Source: Protopterus annectens
Lineage: Eukaryota; Chordata; Ceratodontiformes; Protopteridae
Assembly (NCBI RefSeq): GCF_019279795.1
Contig: NC_056750.1
Span: 698,965,394 to 699,029,393, forward strand
Reading direction: 5' to 3'
DNA: 64,000 nt
Part shown: positions 45,069 to 56,922 of the stretch, piece by piece
How positions within the stretch are numbered: the stretch's first letter is position 1
Layout: each line of letters opens with the position of its first letter
The notes under the pieces: model-generated
The model's input: only the letters and a program-made list of their open reading frames with translations
What the model was told of the DNA's origin: nothing
Database searches by the model: none
Made by a program: the position numbers and the translations under genes

Positions 45069-45413
45069 TGAGGCCCCACCACTGGCCCAGTAATCAAGGA
45101 GCCTCAATCCTCACCACTGGCAACAGTGGGGGATGTACACACTGGGAGGATGACAGGTACACACACAATATTTCCAGATGCAGCTCTCTTCATCAAGTGC
45201 CATTTTCCTTAAGAGTATACAGAGACCGCAGTCAGTTTGGGACCAGTTTCTCTTTCCTTCTCCAGATTCCCAATAAGATTCCCCACTGCCACAGATATAG
45301 AGCTGAGATTTTAGCTGAGTGACCAAGCCAAGGCCTCCATCACCCTCTCTCTCCAACCAGTGCTTCGAGTCCCTGCTCAAGTCACTGACATACACACTCT
45401 GAGGTTTGATTTA

Positions 45414-45458
<45 letters not shown>

Positions 45459-46606
45459 GCACACACACCTGGGAAAGGCTGGCACAGGTTTACTAGCTAT
45501 GCCCCCTTCTGCCCAGACTATAAGGTAGTTATTACTGCCACCAGTCACTCCTTGTCAGCCACTTTAAGGCCTTTAACAAAGGGTGTCCAATCTTACGTGT
45601 AATGTTACTATCAATACAATGGTAGTTTGACCAAAGAGCAAGGCTATTAGGTGTGGGCCGCAGTGTCACCAAAAGTATGCAAGTACACTACGAACTTAAA
45701 TATCTCTCACAAATATCAGTCACAGTGATAGATTTAAATATATTTAATACTAAATAACAAAAAGAACAAGAAAATATTCAATAAATAATCACAGTTACAT
45801 CAGAGTTCAAAATAACAGGAAATACTTAAAACAATATTGCAGGACATTCTCAAAAAATAAAGAAAACTTCCAAGCTGTACTTTGCTATATTCCTGTCTGA
45901 ATCTAAGAGCATTACTAAACACTAGTTAACTTACTTACAGAGCAAGTCAAGTGTGTGTGGAGAATGGGTCTTCTTGTTAGGTCAAATACAAAATGCTCTG
46001 TCTCTCTCAGAGACTCCTCAAATTAATATCTCAAATATTACTTCTGGGATGCTTGCAGGATCACATCACTTCTTGTCATCTGAGTTTAGTTCCCAAGCTA
46101 AACCCCCATTGCTAGAAACTGCCAGCATTTAGCATCTCCCTGTGAAAGTACACAGCCCTCAGATCTTTGCAGCTGCCGGAAGACATAAAACAATAAAACA
46201 CAAGACAATGCAGAAGGCTCCCTAGTTTTAGACATCCTGTCTCCTTGCTGCACAGAAACCATCTTTTATGGCGCAATTATAAAGTAATTTAATTTCAACT
46301 ATTTTTCTCAAGTTTTGCAAGTTAACCTTCTGTGTTTCAGTTCCCACTGTTAAAATATATACATTGAGTTACAATAGTTTATGTACATTTCTGTTCTCTT
46401 CCAGTAGGGCAGACTGTGGACACATCTCTAAGCAGAGCACTCTACAAAATATATCTTCAGCACACATCTGTACAAACCATATTATATGACATACACTTCT
46501 AATACATTTGTAACAAAGCATATGAATCATGTTGATATTCACAAATGATATATGATTATTTACAAAATTCCAGCTAGCTGTGCTGGCAGATCCTCTTTTT
46601 GTTACA
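45069..46606 (-). mobile_element. LTR of the 39.1-kb family, copy 2
   Basis: Reverse-oriented copy of the LTR at 39094-40681. It starts TGAGGCCCCACCACTGGCCC and ends CCTCTTTTTGTTACA. Shared blocks include AGTAATCAAGGAGCCTCAAT and ATTCACAAATGATA. No clear 5-bp target duplication is seen; flanks read AATTG and GTGAT, so one end may be eroded. A (CA)n tract lies at 45417-45454. Confidence 0.78.
45417..45454. repeat. (CA)n microsatellite
   Basis: CA tract inside the LTR, at the position of the tracts in its two relatives. Confidence 0.92.
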
Positions 46607-47714
46607 GTGATTTACAACAAGAGTTTTAAAATCACTTGCAAAATCAGCCATTCATCATGCACTGTTGAGACTAACCTATCAATCCCTATGTGAACTGCAA
46701 AAAACAATCCTATTAACCATGACGCATTGAAACACACAGAGATTGAGGTAAAGCAGTGAATTCTGAAGCTCACTGTTGCACTTTTAAATTCTTTTTTTGC
46801 AGGGGAACTTCATCCTTGCACGTCTTCATCCCTGATACTTATATTAACATTGAGATCATTTCACCTCAGAACAAGGAGACAGTCCTTAGTATACATTCCT
46901 CACATTTGTGCTTTCAATTCTACTGCTCCCAAGATTGCAATTGTTCTCCTTTGAATTTCAGCCATAACCCTGCCCTGTATAAACTCTGCCACCCCATGAG
47001 TCTTAATAGCAACATTAAGTGTGTTACTGATTCTCATCCACCTTTCTGCCTGTAAAAGGCATTTAAAAACCAAGGGATTAGTGTGAGTATCAGACTAAAT
47101 TAACTAATTAAAATGCATATTTCCAAAACCAGGAGTAATAAAGCATGATGCTTTATTTTAGGCAAAAACGTTGTGCTTTTATTGATATCTCATTTGCTTG
47201 GGTTGATAACAGCTGAGATGGAATATAAATATCTCATGGCTTTTGTTCAATAAACAGTAGCTGAAGTTCATCAGGGTTCTGGTCCCATTTCCTCCTTTCA
47301 CAGGCTCTCAAAAGCATCCAAACCTACTATTGAGAAAAGTCCAAAATGGGTTGACAGATATGCCTTGTTTCTAATCAAACAAAAAGATTCCACAGTTTGG
47401 GTTAAGGTATTTTATATTTTTGTTAGATTTTGTGCCATCTCTGTATACCAGAGGGGTAAATCCATGATTACAACCCAGGTGATTCAAGTTCAATTAGTGG
47501 CCCAGGTCCCTGTTGGAGCAGGTGAAGGATGGGGAAGGAATGACACTAAGCATGCTCATCTTTCTGGTGGTGAAGTTGAGAAATGATGGGTAGATGGGGC
47601 AGTAGTGCTCATGTATTTCTGTTGAAGATGAAAAGCAGACAGCAGGGACCAGAGGGAGAGGGAGGATGAGTCAAGTGGACATGTCCATCCTTTGGCTCAG
47701 GTGGGACTATTCCC
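46607..47714. other. No gene recognised
   Basis: Mixed-composition sequence without coding or element motifs that I can support. Confidence 0.55.
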
Positions 47715-47822
47715 AAGAATTTATTTACTTTTATTTATTTTATTTTACATTTGTTGACCAGGCTAGTCTAACTGGATATATGTCCATTTTCAGTAGAGGC
47801 CCGGGGAGAAAAGCTCCAAGAA
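47715..47822 (-). repeat. 3' tail repeat, reverse orientation
   Basis: TTTATTTATTTTATTTTACA, GACCAGGCTAGTCTAACTGG and TTTCAGTAGAGGCCCGGGGA: the reverse complement of the tail family at 10769 and 61847. Confidence 0.7.
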
Positions 47823-48684
47823 TGAACAGTGACAAAGTTAACAATATATAAAAGACATTGAAAATCATAATGCAGAGGTAGCATTGGTCAAAAGAAAAAT
47901 TATAATAATAAAATTTTAAGCAATAAAAGTTATACTACAAATTATACTAAAAAATTGTACTAAACACAATAGTAGGTATGAGCAATACCAAATAAGAGAG
48001 TAAAGCCCTTATATTTTATTCTCTTACTATGAAGAAAAGAGTAGTAACTAGATTTGGAGGCATAGGTTAGAGGAGTAGGGATAGGGGTAAGAGCAGGAAG
48101 GTGAAAAATATATCAGTCATATAACCATTCTTCATAGCTAACCTCCTCCTTCAATAGGAAGTGAGAACATAATGGGAATATGTCTACAGCCAAATCATGT
48201 TGTCGCTACATCTGCATGCAGCAGTGACAGATTCTGAGAGCCTTGCTCACTTCCTGCAAGAGCCTCATCATTGCAGGTATGAAAGGGTGGTTGCTGACCC
48301 CCATCGGGGGAAGTTGAACACCTGGGACTACATCACAAAATAGTTACCACAGACTGTGGTGCGAGAGAGCTTAGAGGAGCTGTGCTGCAGCAGGAGAATG
48401 CTAACTTCAATAACCGCATATGTGGCAAAAAAAAAAAAAAAAAAAAACGACAGACTAATCATTATGGCTATTTACTTAAGCCACATCAAATGGGGAGAAG
48501 TAAACAAGGAAAATGTAAATGTAACTGACAATTTAGCCTGGATATTCTATTTATGAGAATATCTTTTAATATTTTCCTTTCATTATATGTTGACTATATG
48601 ACTCTATCACTAGCATATAACTTCATTGTGCAGTCTATACAGTCTGCTCTGGTAGCTATTCTGTAAAATGGTCCAAGCAAACAA
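47823..48684. other. No gene; contains an A tract
   Basis: No supported frame. An A run of about 21 lies at 48427-48447. The sequence ends at the left end of DIRS copy 4. Confidence 0.55.
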
Positions 48685-48880
48685 AGAAGTTATGTACTCA
48701 CCATAACGTTCCATGTTTGTTGTCCATCTCGCCATTCATTCTTACAATGATGGGTTCAGAGCCGATCCTCGGCCAAATACTTAGCTGAAAGTCTCAAACC
48801 TGGCTTGTGGCAAGAAGGTATCCCACAATGCAGTGGTGTAATTCCCCAGATCTTGTTTGCTGCTAATACTGAACAATATG
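48685..48880. repeat. DIRS copy 4 left terminal sequence
   Basis: AGAAGTTATGTACTCACCAT and GTTCCATGTTTGTTGTCCAT match the left ends of copies 1-3. The partner ITR is absent from this truncated copy. Confidence 0.85.
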
Positions 48881-49043
48881 TTCACTATATACATATCTAC
48901 AAACATATACATATAAACATGTATCCAAGTCCATACTATATGTACTGGAAGGAGAAACAAGCTGAGACAAAGAACGCCTGAAAGTACTAAAAAATCTACC
49001 AGGTCCACAAGGAGTCTTTGGCAGGAGGAAGGAGGGAGGGTTC

Positions 49044-49148
49044 TTAAGAATGAACGGCGAGATAGACAACAAACATGGAACGTCATGGTGAGTATATAAC
49101 TTCTTTATGTTATGTTGTCTTATCTCACCTTCATTCTTACAATGATGG
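49044..49148. repeat. DIRS copy 4 internal complementary region
   Basis: GATAGACAACAAACATGGAA to ATATAACTTCTTT complements the left end. TGTTGTCTTATCTCACC to TTCATTCTTAC represents the complement of the missing right end. Confidence 0.85.
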
Positions 49149-49181
49149 GACAGCGTCCCTAGCACCTTTTCCATGGGTGGC

Positions 49182-50433
49182 TCATAGGAGTGCACCTTTA
49201 AGCACCATGGAACCAAAGGATGCCCTGTCCCTGGAGGCCAAATCCATTTTGTAATGAGTGATAAAAGTATGTGGAGTAGACCAAGTAGCTGCTGCATAAA
49301 TATTATCTATGGGAATTCTAGCTTGAAATGCAGATGATGTAGCCATTGCTCTAGTGGAATGAGCCTTCACTTTGAAAGGTAAATCTTTGTGATTTGAGTT
49401 ATAGATGAATGTAATACAATTTGAAAGCCAATTGGAAAGAGCAGTTTTTGAGACTGAGGATCCTTTTTTTGCATCAGATAAGGATACAAATAACTGGACA
49501 GATTTTCTGAAGTCTTTGGTTCTATGCAAATGGAATCTGAGTTGTCTATGCACATCCAGTTGATGTAATTTGTACTCTGCCTTGTTGCTATGATTAGGAA
49601 AGAACACTGGAAGTTCTATGGATTGGTTTATGTTGTTTTGGAGAAGAGACTTTAGGTAGAAAGGATGGGTTTGTATGTAAGGATACCCTATCCTTATGAA
49701 AAATCAAATATGGTGGTTTAATAGAAAGAGCTTGCAATTCTGACACCATTCTAGCAGACTTTATAGCCACTAGAAACAAAGTCTTCCAGGAAAGTAACTT
49801 GAGGTCTGACGATGAAAAGGGCTCAAAGGGAGGTAACTTGAGATGAGACAAAACAAAATTTAGATCCCAAGGAGAAAGGGGTTCCTTAAAGGGGGGTCTT
49901 AATAAGGAAGCACATTTTAAGAAGGCTCTACACAACCTATGTGACATTAAGTTGGAAGTAGAATCACCAATATGAAAATTTGAAATTGCAGCAAGTTGAA
50001 CCTTGATGGTTGCTGCAGCTGAGCCTTGTTGAAACAGTTCCACCAAAAATTCCAAAATAGAATGAATAGGTGCTGAGAAAGGATCAGTGTTCCTATCTTG
50101 AGCCCAAAGGGAAAACCTCTTCCATTTACTAGAATACAGCTTTCTAGTGGAAGCTTTGTGCGAGGACATTAAGATATGTCTAACCGTAGGAGTGAAATTG
50201 TGAAGCCTGACTAAATTGGGAAGTGGAGCAGCCAAGCTGCCAGTTTTAGGGTGTGGATAGAAGGATGAAGCTCCCCTGACATATGAGTCAGCAGATCTGG
50301 CACTGGGTCCAGAATCCAAGGCTTCTCCTGAAGATGAGGCCAAAGGAAGGGGAAACCAAACTTGGCGAGACTCTGGGTATGACAGGAAACAGTGGAAAGG
50401 CATATAGAAGTCCCAAGGGCCAATCGTGAGCAA
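49182..50433 (-). pseudogene. DIRS tyrosine recombinase (YR), copy 4, inactive
   Basis: The first 279-codon frame includes MSSHKASTRKLYSSKWKRFS (core-binding), SAATIKVQLAAISNFHIG and box I as KSARMVSELQAL, where the catalytic Arg is Met (codon 49747-49749). A frameshift near 49640 leads to the second frame: LDVHRQLRFHLHRT, HSTRAMATS (box II), HTFITHYKMD (nucleophile Tyr present). It ends at a stop at 49182. Arg loss plus frameshift make it dead. The N-terminus overlaps pol. Confidence 0.92.
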
Positions 50434-52140
50434 CAGCGTCTCTCGGTGTCGCCCCCGGAGGTGGGATTAGGGTAAAGTAGTTGCTGCACTTGGCATTCAT
50501 GGGAGTGGCAAAGAGATTGCAGTAAGGCTTCCCCATGTTTGGAAAATCATTTCCGCTACATTGTGATTGAGAGACCACTTGTGAGGCATTAGCATTGTTC
50601 TGCTCAGCTTGTCCGCTATCACGTTGGACTTCCCCAGAACGTGCGTTGCAATTAGAAAGCGCTGGGAAGAAACTGCCCATTGCCATATTCTTAGGGCTTC
50701 TTGACAAAGGGGGTAAGATCTGGTCCCCCCCCCCGTTTGTTTATTTATTTAACTACAGACATATTGTCTAACTGAATCGCAGTAGTCCCTAGAGGAAGAG
50801 AGTCTTGAAGTGCTTGCAACACAAGAAGCACTGCTCTCATCTCTAGAACATTTATATGCAAGTGAGCTTCATGTTCTTGCCATGTAACTTGGACTGTTGT
50901 TCCCAGATAATGCCCCCCCATCCTATATGGGAAGCATCTGTGGTCACTACAGCTATTGGTTGAAGTGGAACAAAGGGTCTGCCTGTTGTCACATGAGTGG
51001 AGTGTATCCACCATCATAAGTCGATCTTGCAAGATTCCGTTATTCTGATCAGATGAGACATTGGAAGATCTTGGAAGTGACCATTGGGAGAATAAGGACC
51101 ATAGAAGGATCCTCGTGTGCATTCTGGTAAGGGGGACCAGTGTAATCGTGGATGCCATTGTTCTTAATAATCTTAGAATTATCTTTGCTTTCACTTTGTT
51201 CTTGGGAAGGAAGTGAAGTATCTGCTGTCTGAGTGCTATAACTCTTTCTGTTGGAAGACATGCTACCACAGATGATGTGTCTAGATCTGCCATTATGAAT
51301 GTAATATGTTGACAAGGCAACAAGGCTGATTTTTGAAAATTTACTGTAATTCCCAGCTGAATGCATATACCCAACGTTAGGTCCCTGGCTTGTATAAGTA
51401 GATGCTTTGTGGTAGCAGATAGGAGCTAGTCGTCTAGATAGGGAAACACATGGAATCCTAGACATCTCAAGTGAGTCATGACTAGTGCTATACATTTGGT
51501 GAACACTCTGGGGGCTGTAGTGATACCAAAGGGCAGAGCTCTGAAATGGTAATGGCTGGCTCCCAGCCGGAAGCGTAAGTACCTTCTTGATGTCCTGTCC
51601 ATTTTTATGTAGTAGTAAGCATCTTGAAGGTCTATCAAGTACATCCAATTGTATTTCCCTAAAAAGGGAAGTATAGACTGCAGTGTCACCATTCGGAACT
51701 TTGACTTCTGGACATATTCATTTAACTTGCTTTGGTCTAATATGGGCCTTCAGTCCCCTGTTCTTTTTGGCACCAAAAAGAATCTTGAGTAAGTTCCAAA
51801 TCCTATTTGGTCTGCAGAGACTTCTTGGATGACTCTTTTGTGGAGCAAATTTTGAATCTCTATAGTTGCTTGTTCCCTTAGATGGAGTGGAACATCTGGG
51901 ATTGTTTTGGTCTGTGGAACAGGTATGAAAAAAGGGATGGAGTTTCCTCTGCATATTATATTTAGTACCCATTTGTCATTTGTGATATTTTGCCAGGCTT
52001 CTGGGTACATTGATAAACATCCCCCAACTGCCTCCAGAGTAGGGCAGTCGAGCCTCCTTTCAGGAGCACTAATAAGGGCGTCTGTGAAAGGAATCGCAGT
52101 TACCCTGGTTTTGCAGGCCCCATCTGCCTCTGGGGTGGCA
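50211..52140 (-). pseudogene. DIRS pol (RT-RNase H), copy 4
   Basis: The N-terminal linker and RFFLVPKRTGD (to 51750) are followed by a stop and frame change. The RT palm is at 51692-51426 (LIDLQDAYYYIKMD, PFGITTAPRVFTK, FPYLDD then TAG where others have Trp). The thumb and RNase H segment at 51374-50745 includes HINVLEMRAVLL and IQLDNMSVV; the Asp is kept, but Trp-Tyr after it becomes Lys-stop. Another frame change at about 50540 precedes the C-terminal domain (CNLFATPMNAK, YAFPLFPVI). Confidence 0.9.
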
Positions 52141-53085
52141 TCTATCATTATTACCTCCCCCTCTGCCTCTGGAGAAGGTATCACACCGTGAATCTTGGAG
52201 AAATCTCTGGGATCTTTTGAACCACATCTTTCCACTCTTCTGACCTTTAGGATAAGGTCCTGAAGTTGCAGAAAAACATACTCCAAAGGGAGAGAGAGTT
52301 TTTCCTTCCTGCTTGCACCGTGTTGGAGTGTCTTTTACTTTGGGTCCAAAGAGTGAGGAACCATCAAAGGGGGCATTAGTAAAGATAGACTTAAAGGGCT
52401 CTGCAAAATTGCACAAGCACATCCAGGAGTGTCTCCTAAGGGAAACTCCAGAACCCATTGCCCTGCTCACTCCATCTGCTGCATATGATATGAGACTCAT
52501 GGAGGAGTTGACAATGGAATTTAAGGTGGACAAATAGGAGGAGACCTTCTCATTCACCCCTGCAGCTAATGAACCTTGTAGAGCATCTCCTAGCTCTTTC
52601 AGGAGATCTCTTTGTAGCCTCGTAAAATAGGATAAGTAGTTGAGCGATCGCAGTGAGAAAGTCGCTGAAGAAACGATACCCTTCCCGTATCTGTACATCG
52701 TTCAAGAGTCTTTATTTGGATGATGAACAGGTGAGGAAGTCTCTGCAAGTTCCATCTTGGTGGCTGCTGCCACCACCATAGAATCTACGTGTACTCCCTT
52801 TGTTAGAAATTCCTTGCCCGAAGGAGCTGACAAAAATTTTTTGGCCTCCAAGGGACCGGTTCTGTAGTGCTGGGTGACTCCCACGCCTTTTGACTAGCCA
52901 GGTCCATTAGTTCATCGAAAGGTGAAGACACCCAGGAGGCTGAAAGTTGAGACCCAAAAGCCTTCAGGTACACTGACTCCTCATCAGAAGGGGTGGTGGC
53001 CTGCCAACCACCTCTTTGCTTGAGGATCTCTAGAATATCTGCAAATGAGATATCAGAGGATGACAGTGGGGACCCAGAGTCCAAT
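52069..53085 (-). pseudogene. DIRS gag C-terminal half, copy 4
   Basis: Begins abruptly at the truncation with DSGSPLSSSDISFADILEIL, then LSASWVSSPFDELMDL. A frame change lies at about 52850 before SGKEFLTKGVHVDSMVVAAA. A 210-codon open frame (52698-52069) follows: MYRYGKGIVSSATF, LRRHSWMCLCNF, TNAPFDGSSLFGPK and the Arg/Gly-rich tail (FSRGRGGGNNDRC). The stop at 52069 lies inside the overlapping +1 pol frame, as in copy 1. Confidence 0.88.
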
Positions 53086-54104
53086 CAAGACAAAATGAAG
53101 TGGAGAAGAAAATATTTCAATGCATTGGCTACATGACAGCTTACTTAATATCTAGATGGAAACAAAAGGTTGTGAGGCATGAAAAAATAAATTACTTTTT
53201 AAATGCATTACTGGAATGCCAGTCAAAATAAAGTATAAAAAAACAAGCAGCACTCAATTCAAACCACTTCTGCTTGCACTGCAGTTCTAATTATATTTTA
53301 TATTCAACTTTATAAAAGTATCAAGAAACATGCTTAAACTAGCAGTCTCTGTGATACACCCACTTGTAAAAATGTTTCTTATTCAGAAAAGACCTGCTGC
53401 CGGGCAACATCTATCTACTTGTTTCATGGGGAAAACATGATCAAAGCAAAAAATGAACAGCAAACAAGAAACAAGCTTAAGATAAATTGCTTAATGGATT
53501 ACTGCACAGGATAAGGACCTCTCATGCTAGATTGGCATTCTGTTTAATTTATGGGTAAGGCCTGCAAAGATGGCTGCAAGTCTCCAACAAATGTAATGTG
53601 CTTCTGAAAATACTATAATCCTATCCTTTATTACAAATACTGTCATATGCATTTCAATAACTAAGGCTTATATGTTATCTGCTTATGAAAATATTTTCTA
53701 CATGGCAACAACAAAAAGGCTTTCAGTGTTGATAATTCTTTAACAGTATGCTTATTAAAGATTACTTGTATCTTATAATGTCAGACAAGCTTACCTGATG
53801 GTCATTAAAGCACTGCTACATAAACACAGAACAACAGGCACTGCAACAACATGCATTTTCTGAATAATAAGAAGCACAAATCAACAGTATAAAAATATGA
53901 CAGAAAACCAAAACATTCTACAAAATCAAGGACAGATGAAAAGCCACTGTAGTACTTGTGGCTACCTTGGATGGGGGGATACTCTGCACACTTGCACTAC
54001 ATAACTACATAGAGGAATGGGGTACAAGTATGTCACAATTTGAAATGTCTCTGGCTGATGGTGATGGCCCTGACACATTTGTCATACCTCAACAGCATAT
54101 AGTA
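53086..54104. other. No gene recognised
   Basis: AT-rich spacer between DIRS copy 4 and a LINE 3' fragment. No motif seen. Confidence 0.55.
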
Positions 54105-54304
54105 TTGAATCTTGACCAATGGATGGGAGATTGCAGATATACCCCAGGGATTACTTCAGCGTCACTGCTTGACAGAGGCACAGCAAAATGATAGGCATAG
54201 TTTTTTCAATTCTAAAGGGGTGGCGAAAGCCACATAACTATGGGCTAGGCTTATAAATGCCCTTGGGCAGATAGCCTAGTATGAACCTATGAACCTATGA
54301 ACCT
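54105..54304 (+). mobile_element. CR1/L2/Rex-type LINE, 3' end fragment
   Basis: Encodes NLDQWMGDCRYTPGITSASL up to LDRGTAK-stop, the counterpart of NLDDWMGDRKFTSGIISVAL in the LINE at 31.9 kb. It is followed by the same 3' UTR (GGGCTAGGCTT, GATAGCCTAGTATGAACC) and three units of the 8-mer CCTATGAA. Strong 5' truncation and a short tandem 3' tail are typical of CR1-like LINEs. Confidence 0.85.
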
Positions 54305-54560
54305 CAGAGCAAGAAATCTGGAAAAAGCCATAAAAACAGAAGTGGGACAAAGGCCCAAAAATAAGGACAATTTTTAAATATTGCTCTTATAAACTTAGAA
54401 CGATAATAGAATGTCTTGCATTAGTATGAATTTTCTGAAGGGTATGAAATCTGAAACTCAAATGTCTGTCATTATTTTCTAACTTCAGTCTTTAATGATT
54501 TGCCACTAATTTGCCAGAAAACCACAATTTTATGAAAAACGGACCAGAAAATGTGATCCA
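54305..54560. repeat. Local dispersed repeat, unit 1
   Basis: GAAATCTGGAAAAAGCCA, CAAAGGCCCAAAAATAAGGA and TTATAAACTTAGAACGATA. The same blocks recur at 54835-55080, 56095-56300, 56385-56450 and 56480-56740. Family unknown. Confidence 0.7.
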
Positions 54561-54834
54561 AAAATATAAAATAGCCACACAATACAGCTGGGAACCTGTC
54601 AAAGAATATTAGTTGAGCAGCTGACAAAAAAAGAGAATCTACATGCATGTCTGAAATAAAAGTAATCTGTAACTCAGATCATTACAATTATTTATTACTT
54701 GTAAACCCTCCATGTTTCTTCCAAAATTGCCATTCTATGGAGGGATTATTAGGGGAGAGCAACATTTTGAGCCAAAATTGGGGACAGTTGAGAGGTTTGA
54801 ATATACCTAATTCTATAAAGTGATTTGCGTGTAC

Positions 54835-55080
54835 CCCTCAACCTCTTAATGCAGGAAATCTGGACAAGGCCAAATATATTGGGGTAACAAACAAACAGTA
54901 CTAAAAATGGCTCTTGTATAAACTTACACAGTTGATAGAATAGCAGGTCTTGCTTTAGCATGCATTTTTCTGAAGGGCATGAGGTCTGAAACCCAATGTC
55001 TATCATTATTTAGAGACTTCATTTCTAAATTATTTGTCAGAAAACCACAATTTTTATGAGGAACAAACCAAAAATAAAAA
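54835..55080. repeat. Local dispersed repeat, unit 2
   Basis: GGAAATCTGGACAAGGCCAA, CTTGTATAAACTTACACAG and TTTTTCTGAAGGGCATGAGG match unit 1 in order. Unit 2 is inserted 0.5 kb downstream in the same orientation. Confidence 0.68.
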
Positions 55081-56094
55081 GCAAAAATCTATTCATTCTG
55101 CAAAAATCTGAACAGTTATGAGGTATAGTTCAGCCAGGAGAATTATGCGGCAGAAATCCTACACAATGGACTTAGCTCCCTAGGTGTATGCAATAAGTAC
55201 CCCCTCCAAAAAAAAACAAAGATCTAAGAGAAGTGATTGCTTCAATCTGGCTTCATCACTTTCAGTAGCATTAAGACTCAATCAGTGAAAATATTCCGTA
55301 ACAAAAAATGTGCTTGTAGACAGTTGATTTAACTGGTTCCTAATCAAACACATCCAACCAAGAACTTGGAGGGGGCACACCTGAGCTGATCAGATAATCA
55401 ATAAACACCTTCCTGATTGTATTAAATTATATTCCTTGTATAATACAGTACAGTTGTTACAAGGTGTTTTAAATTTATTGTTTTGAACATGTTTCCAGTA
55501 TTCAATGAAACAAAATGCATGCATCAATAATGACAAAACTGCCCAATTCACAACATTTCCATCATAAAAGTCTACTCAAACTTCTACAGTCCACCAGTAT
55601 CAGTAAATATGCACAATCTCTGCAGAAGTAAAAGTCATCTAAATAATTTCACATTAAAGAGATTTGTAACCAATGAAGAGGCTGCTGCTAGCAAACAACT
55701 TTATGTTTCATCTACAAATAAAGTCCCTGTTGCCCTTGAGACATAAATTTCCTATGTTACATTAAAAAAAATGATAAGCTGGTAAAATTGCAATACGGAA
55801 TGGATGGCAAACTGATAACAGGTTCATAGTTACTAGGTATCTCCACCAAAGAGGACATTCTCAGGACTACAGCATTCACCCCATTTAAAAGTACAACACA
55901 GTACAGTATCAGCAATGCATCTACATACTGTGGGAGTAGAACCCACAGCCTTCTGCATCAAAAGCAAGTATTTAACCTGTTATACTAATAACAATGCAAG
56001 CAGACTCAGCATAAGCAGCACTAAACTTCTCTTCCCCTGAAGCTCTCAGCTCCTTGTAAAATCCACTCAACACTCAACTGTATCTCTGAACTTT
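55081..56094. other. No gene recognised
   Basis: No supported coding or repeat signal. Confidence 0.55.
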
Positions 56095-56300
56095 GCAACA
56101 CAAGAAATCTGGAAAAAGCCAACATTTATGGGGGGGGGCAAAAGCCCAAAAACCAGGGCCACATTTAAACATTGCTTGGTATAATTTTGGTATGTTGCAA
56201 GAATAAAATGTTGTTTTACCACCATGCATTTCTCTGCCAAGTCTTGAACCCAGGACCCTGGGCACTACAGTCAGAGCAACATGCCACTATGGCACATCAG
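56095..56300. repeat. Local dispersed repeat, unit 3
   Basis: AGAAATCTGGAAAAAGCCAA, GCAAAAGCCCAAAAACCAGG and AATAAAATGTTGTTTTACCA match units 1 and 5. Confidence 0.62.
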
Positions 56301-56384
56301 CTGTTTCTTGAAAGATAGGAAGACTGAAACTTAAATGGCTATCATTTACTGAATACAGTTCTCATCATAGCTCTCAACATCTTA

Positions 56385-56450
56385 GCACAAAACACCTGAA
56401 CAAAGCCAATAATGGGGAGTACAGCCCCCAAACATATTCAGTGAATTCAG
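56385..56450. repeat. Local dispersed repeat, partial unit 4
   Basis: CACCTGAACAAAGCCAATAA and GAGTACAGCCCCCAAA are the beginning of the same repeat, cut short. The flank CATAGCTCTCAACNTCTTAG precedes both units 4 and 5, so this pair looks like a local duplication. Confidence 0.6.
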
Positions 56451-56479
56451 TCCTCACCATAGCTCTCAACCTCTTAGCA

Positions 56480-56740
56480 CAAAAAAACTTGGACAAAACC
56501 AATAATGCGGGAGTACGGCCCCAAAAATAGGGACAAATTTCAAATATTGATCTTATAAACTTAGAAAATTGCTAGAATAAAAGGTTTTGTGTTACTATGT
56601 ATTTTCTGAATATGAATAATGCCTGTCATTATTTAGTGAATTAAATTCTTGACGGATTACAAAAATCCAGAAATCCACAGATTTTATAAGGAACAGAATA
56701 GAACAAAAATATGAGGCAAATATCTGGACAGCTTTCACAA
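56480..56740. repeat. Local dispersed repeat, unit 5
   Basis: ACTTGGACAAAACCAATAAT, CCCCAAAAATAGGGACAAAT, CTTATAAACTTAGAAAATTG and GTCATTATTTAGTGAATT, the fullest copy with unit 1. Confidence 0.68.
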
Positions 56741-56851
56741 GTGTGGTGGTTAGGGAATTCAGGCCCTTGCTACCTGTACCCAAGGTACAGGGCTTGAGCC
56801 TGAGTAACTCTAGCCACCAGGTATATTTAACTGGGGCATTACACACACAGA

Positions 56852-56852
<1 letters not shown>

Positions 56853-56919
<67 letters not shown>
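56853..56919. repeat. (CA)n microsatellite
   Basis: About 67 bp of CA, preceded by an imperfect ACACACACAGAGA. Confidence 0.95.

Positions 56920-56922
<3 letters not shown>

Larger units (their letters stand above)
48685..53085 (-). mobile_element. DIRS retrotransposon copy 4, lacking its 5' end
   Basis: Minus-strand element of the copy 1/2 subfamily, 4.4 kb. It keeps the left terminal sequence, ICR, YR, pol and the C-terminal half of gag. The right ITR, leader and gag N-terminal half are missing: homology stops at about 53085, within the gag segment DSGSPLSSSDIS. Several stops and frame changes are present. Confidence 0.92.
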
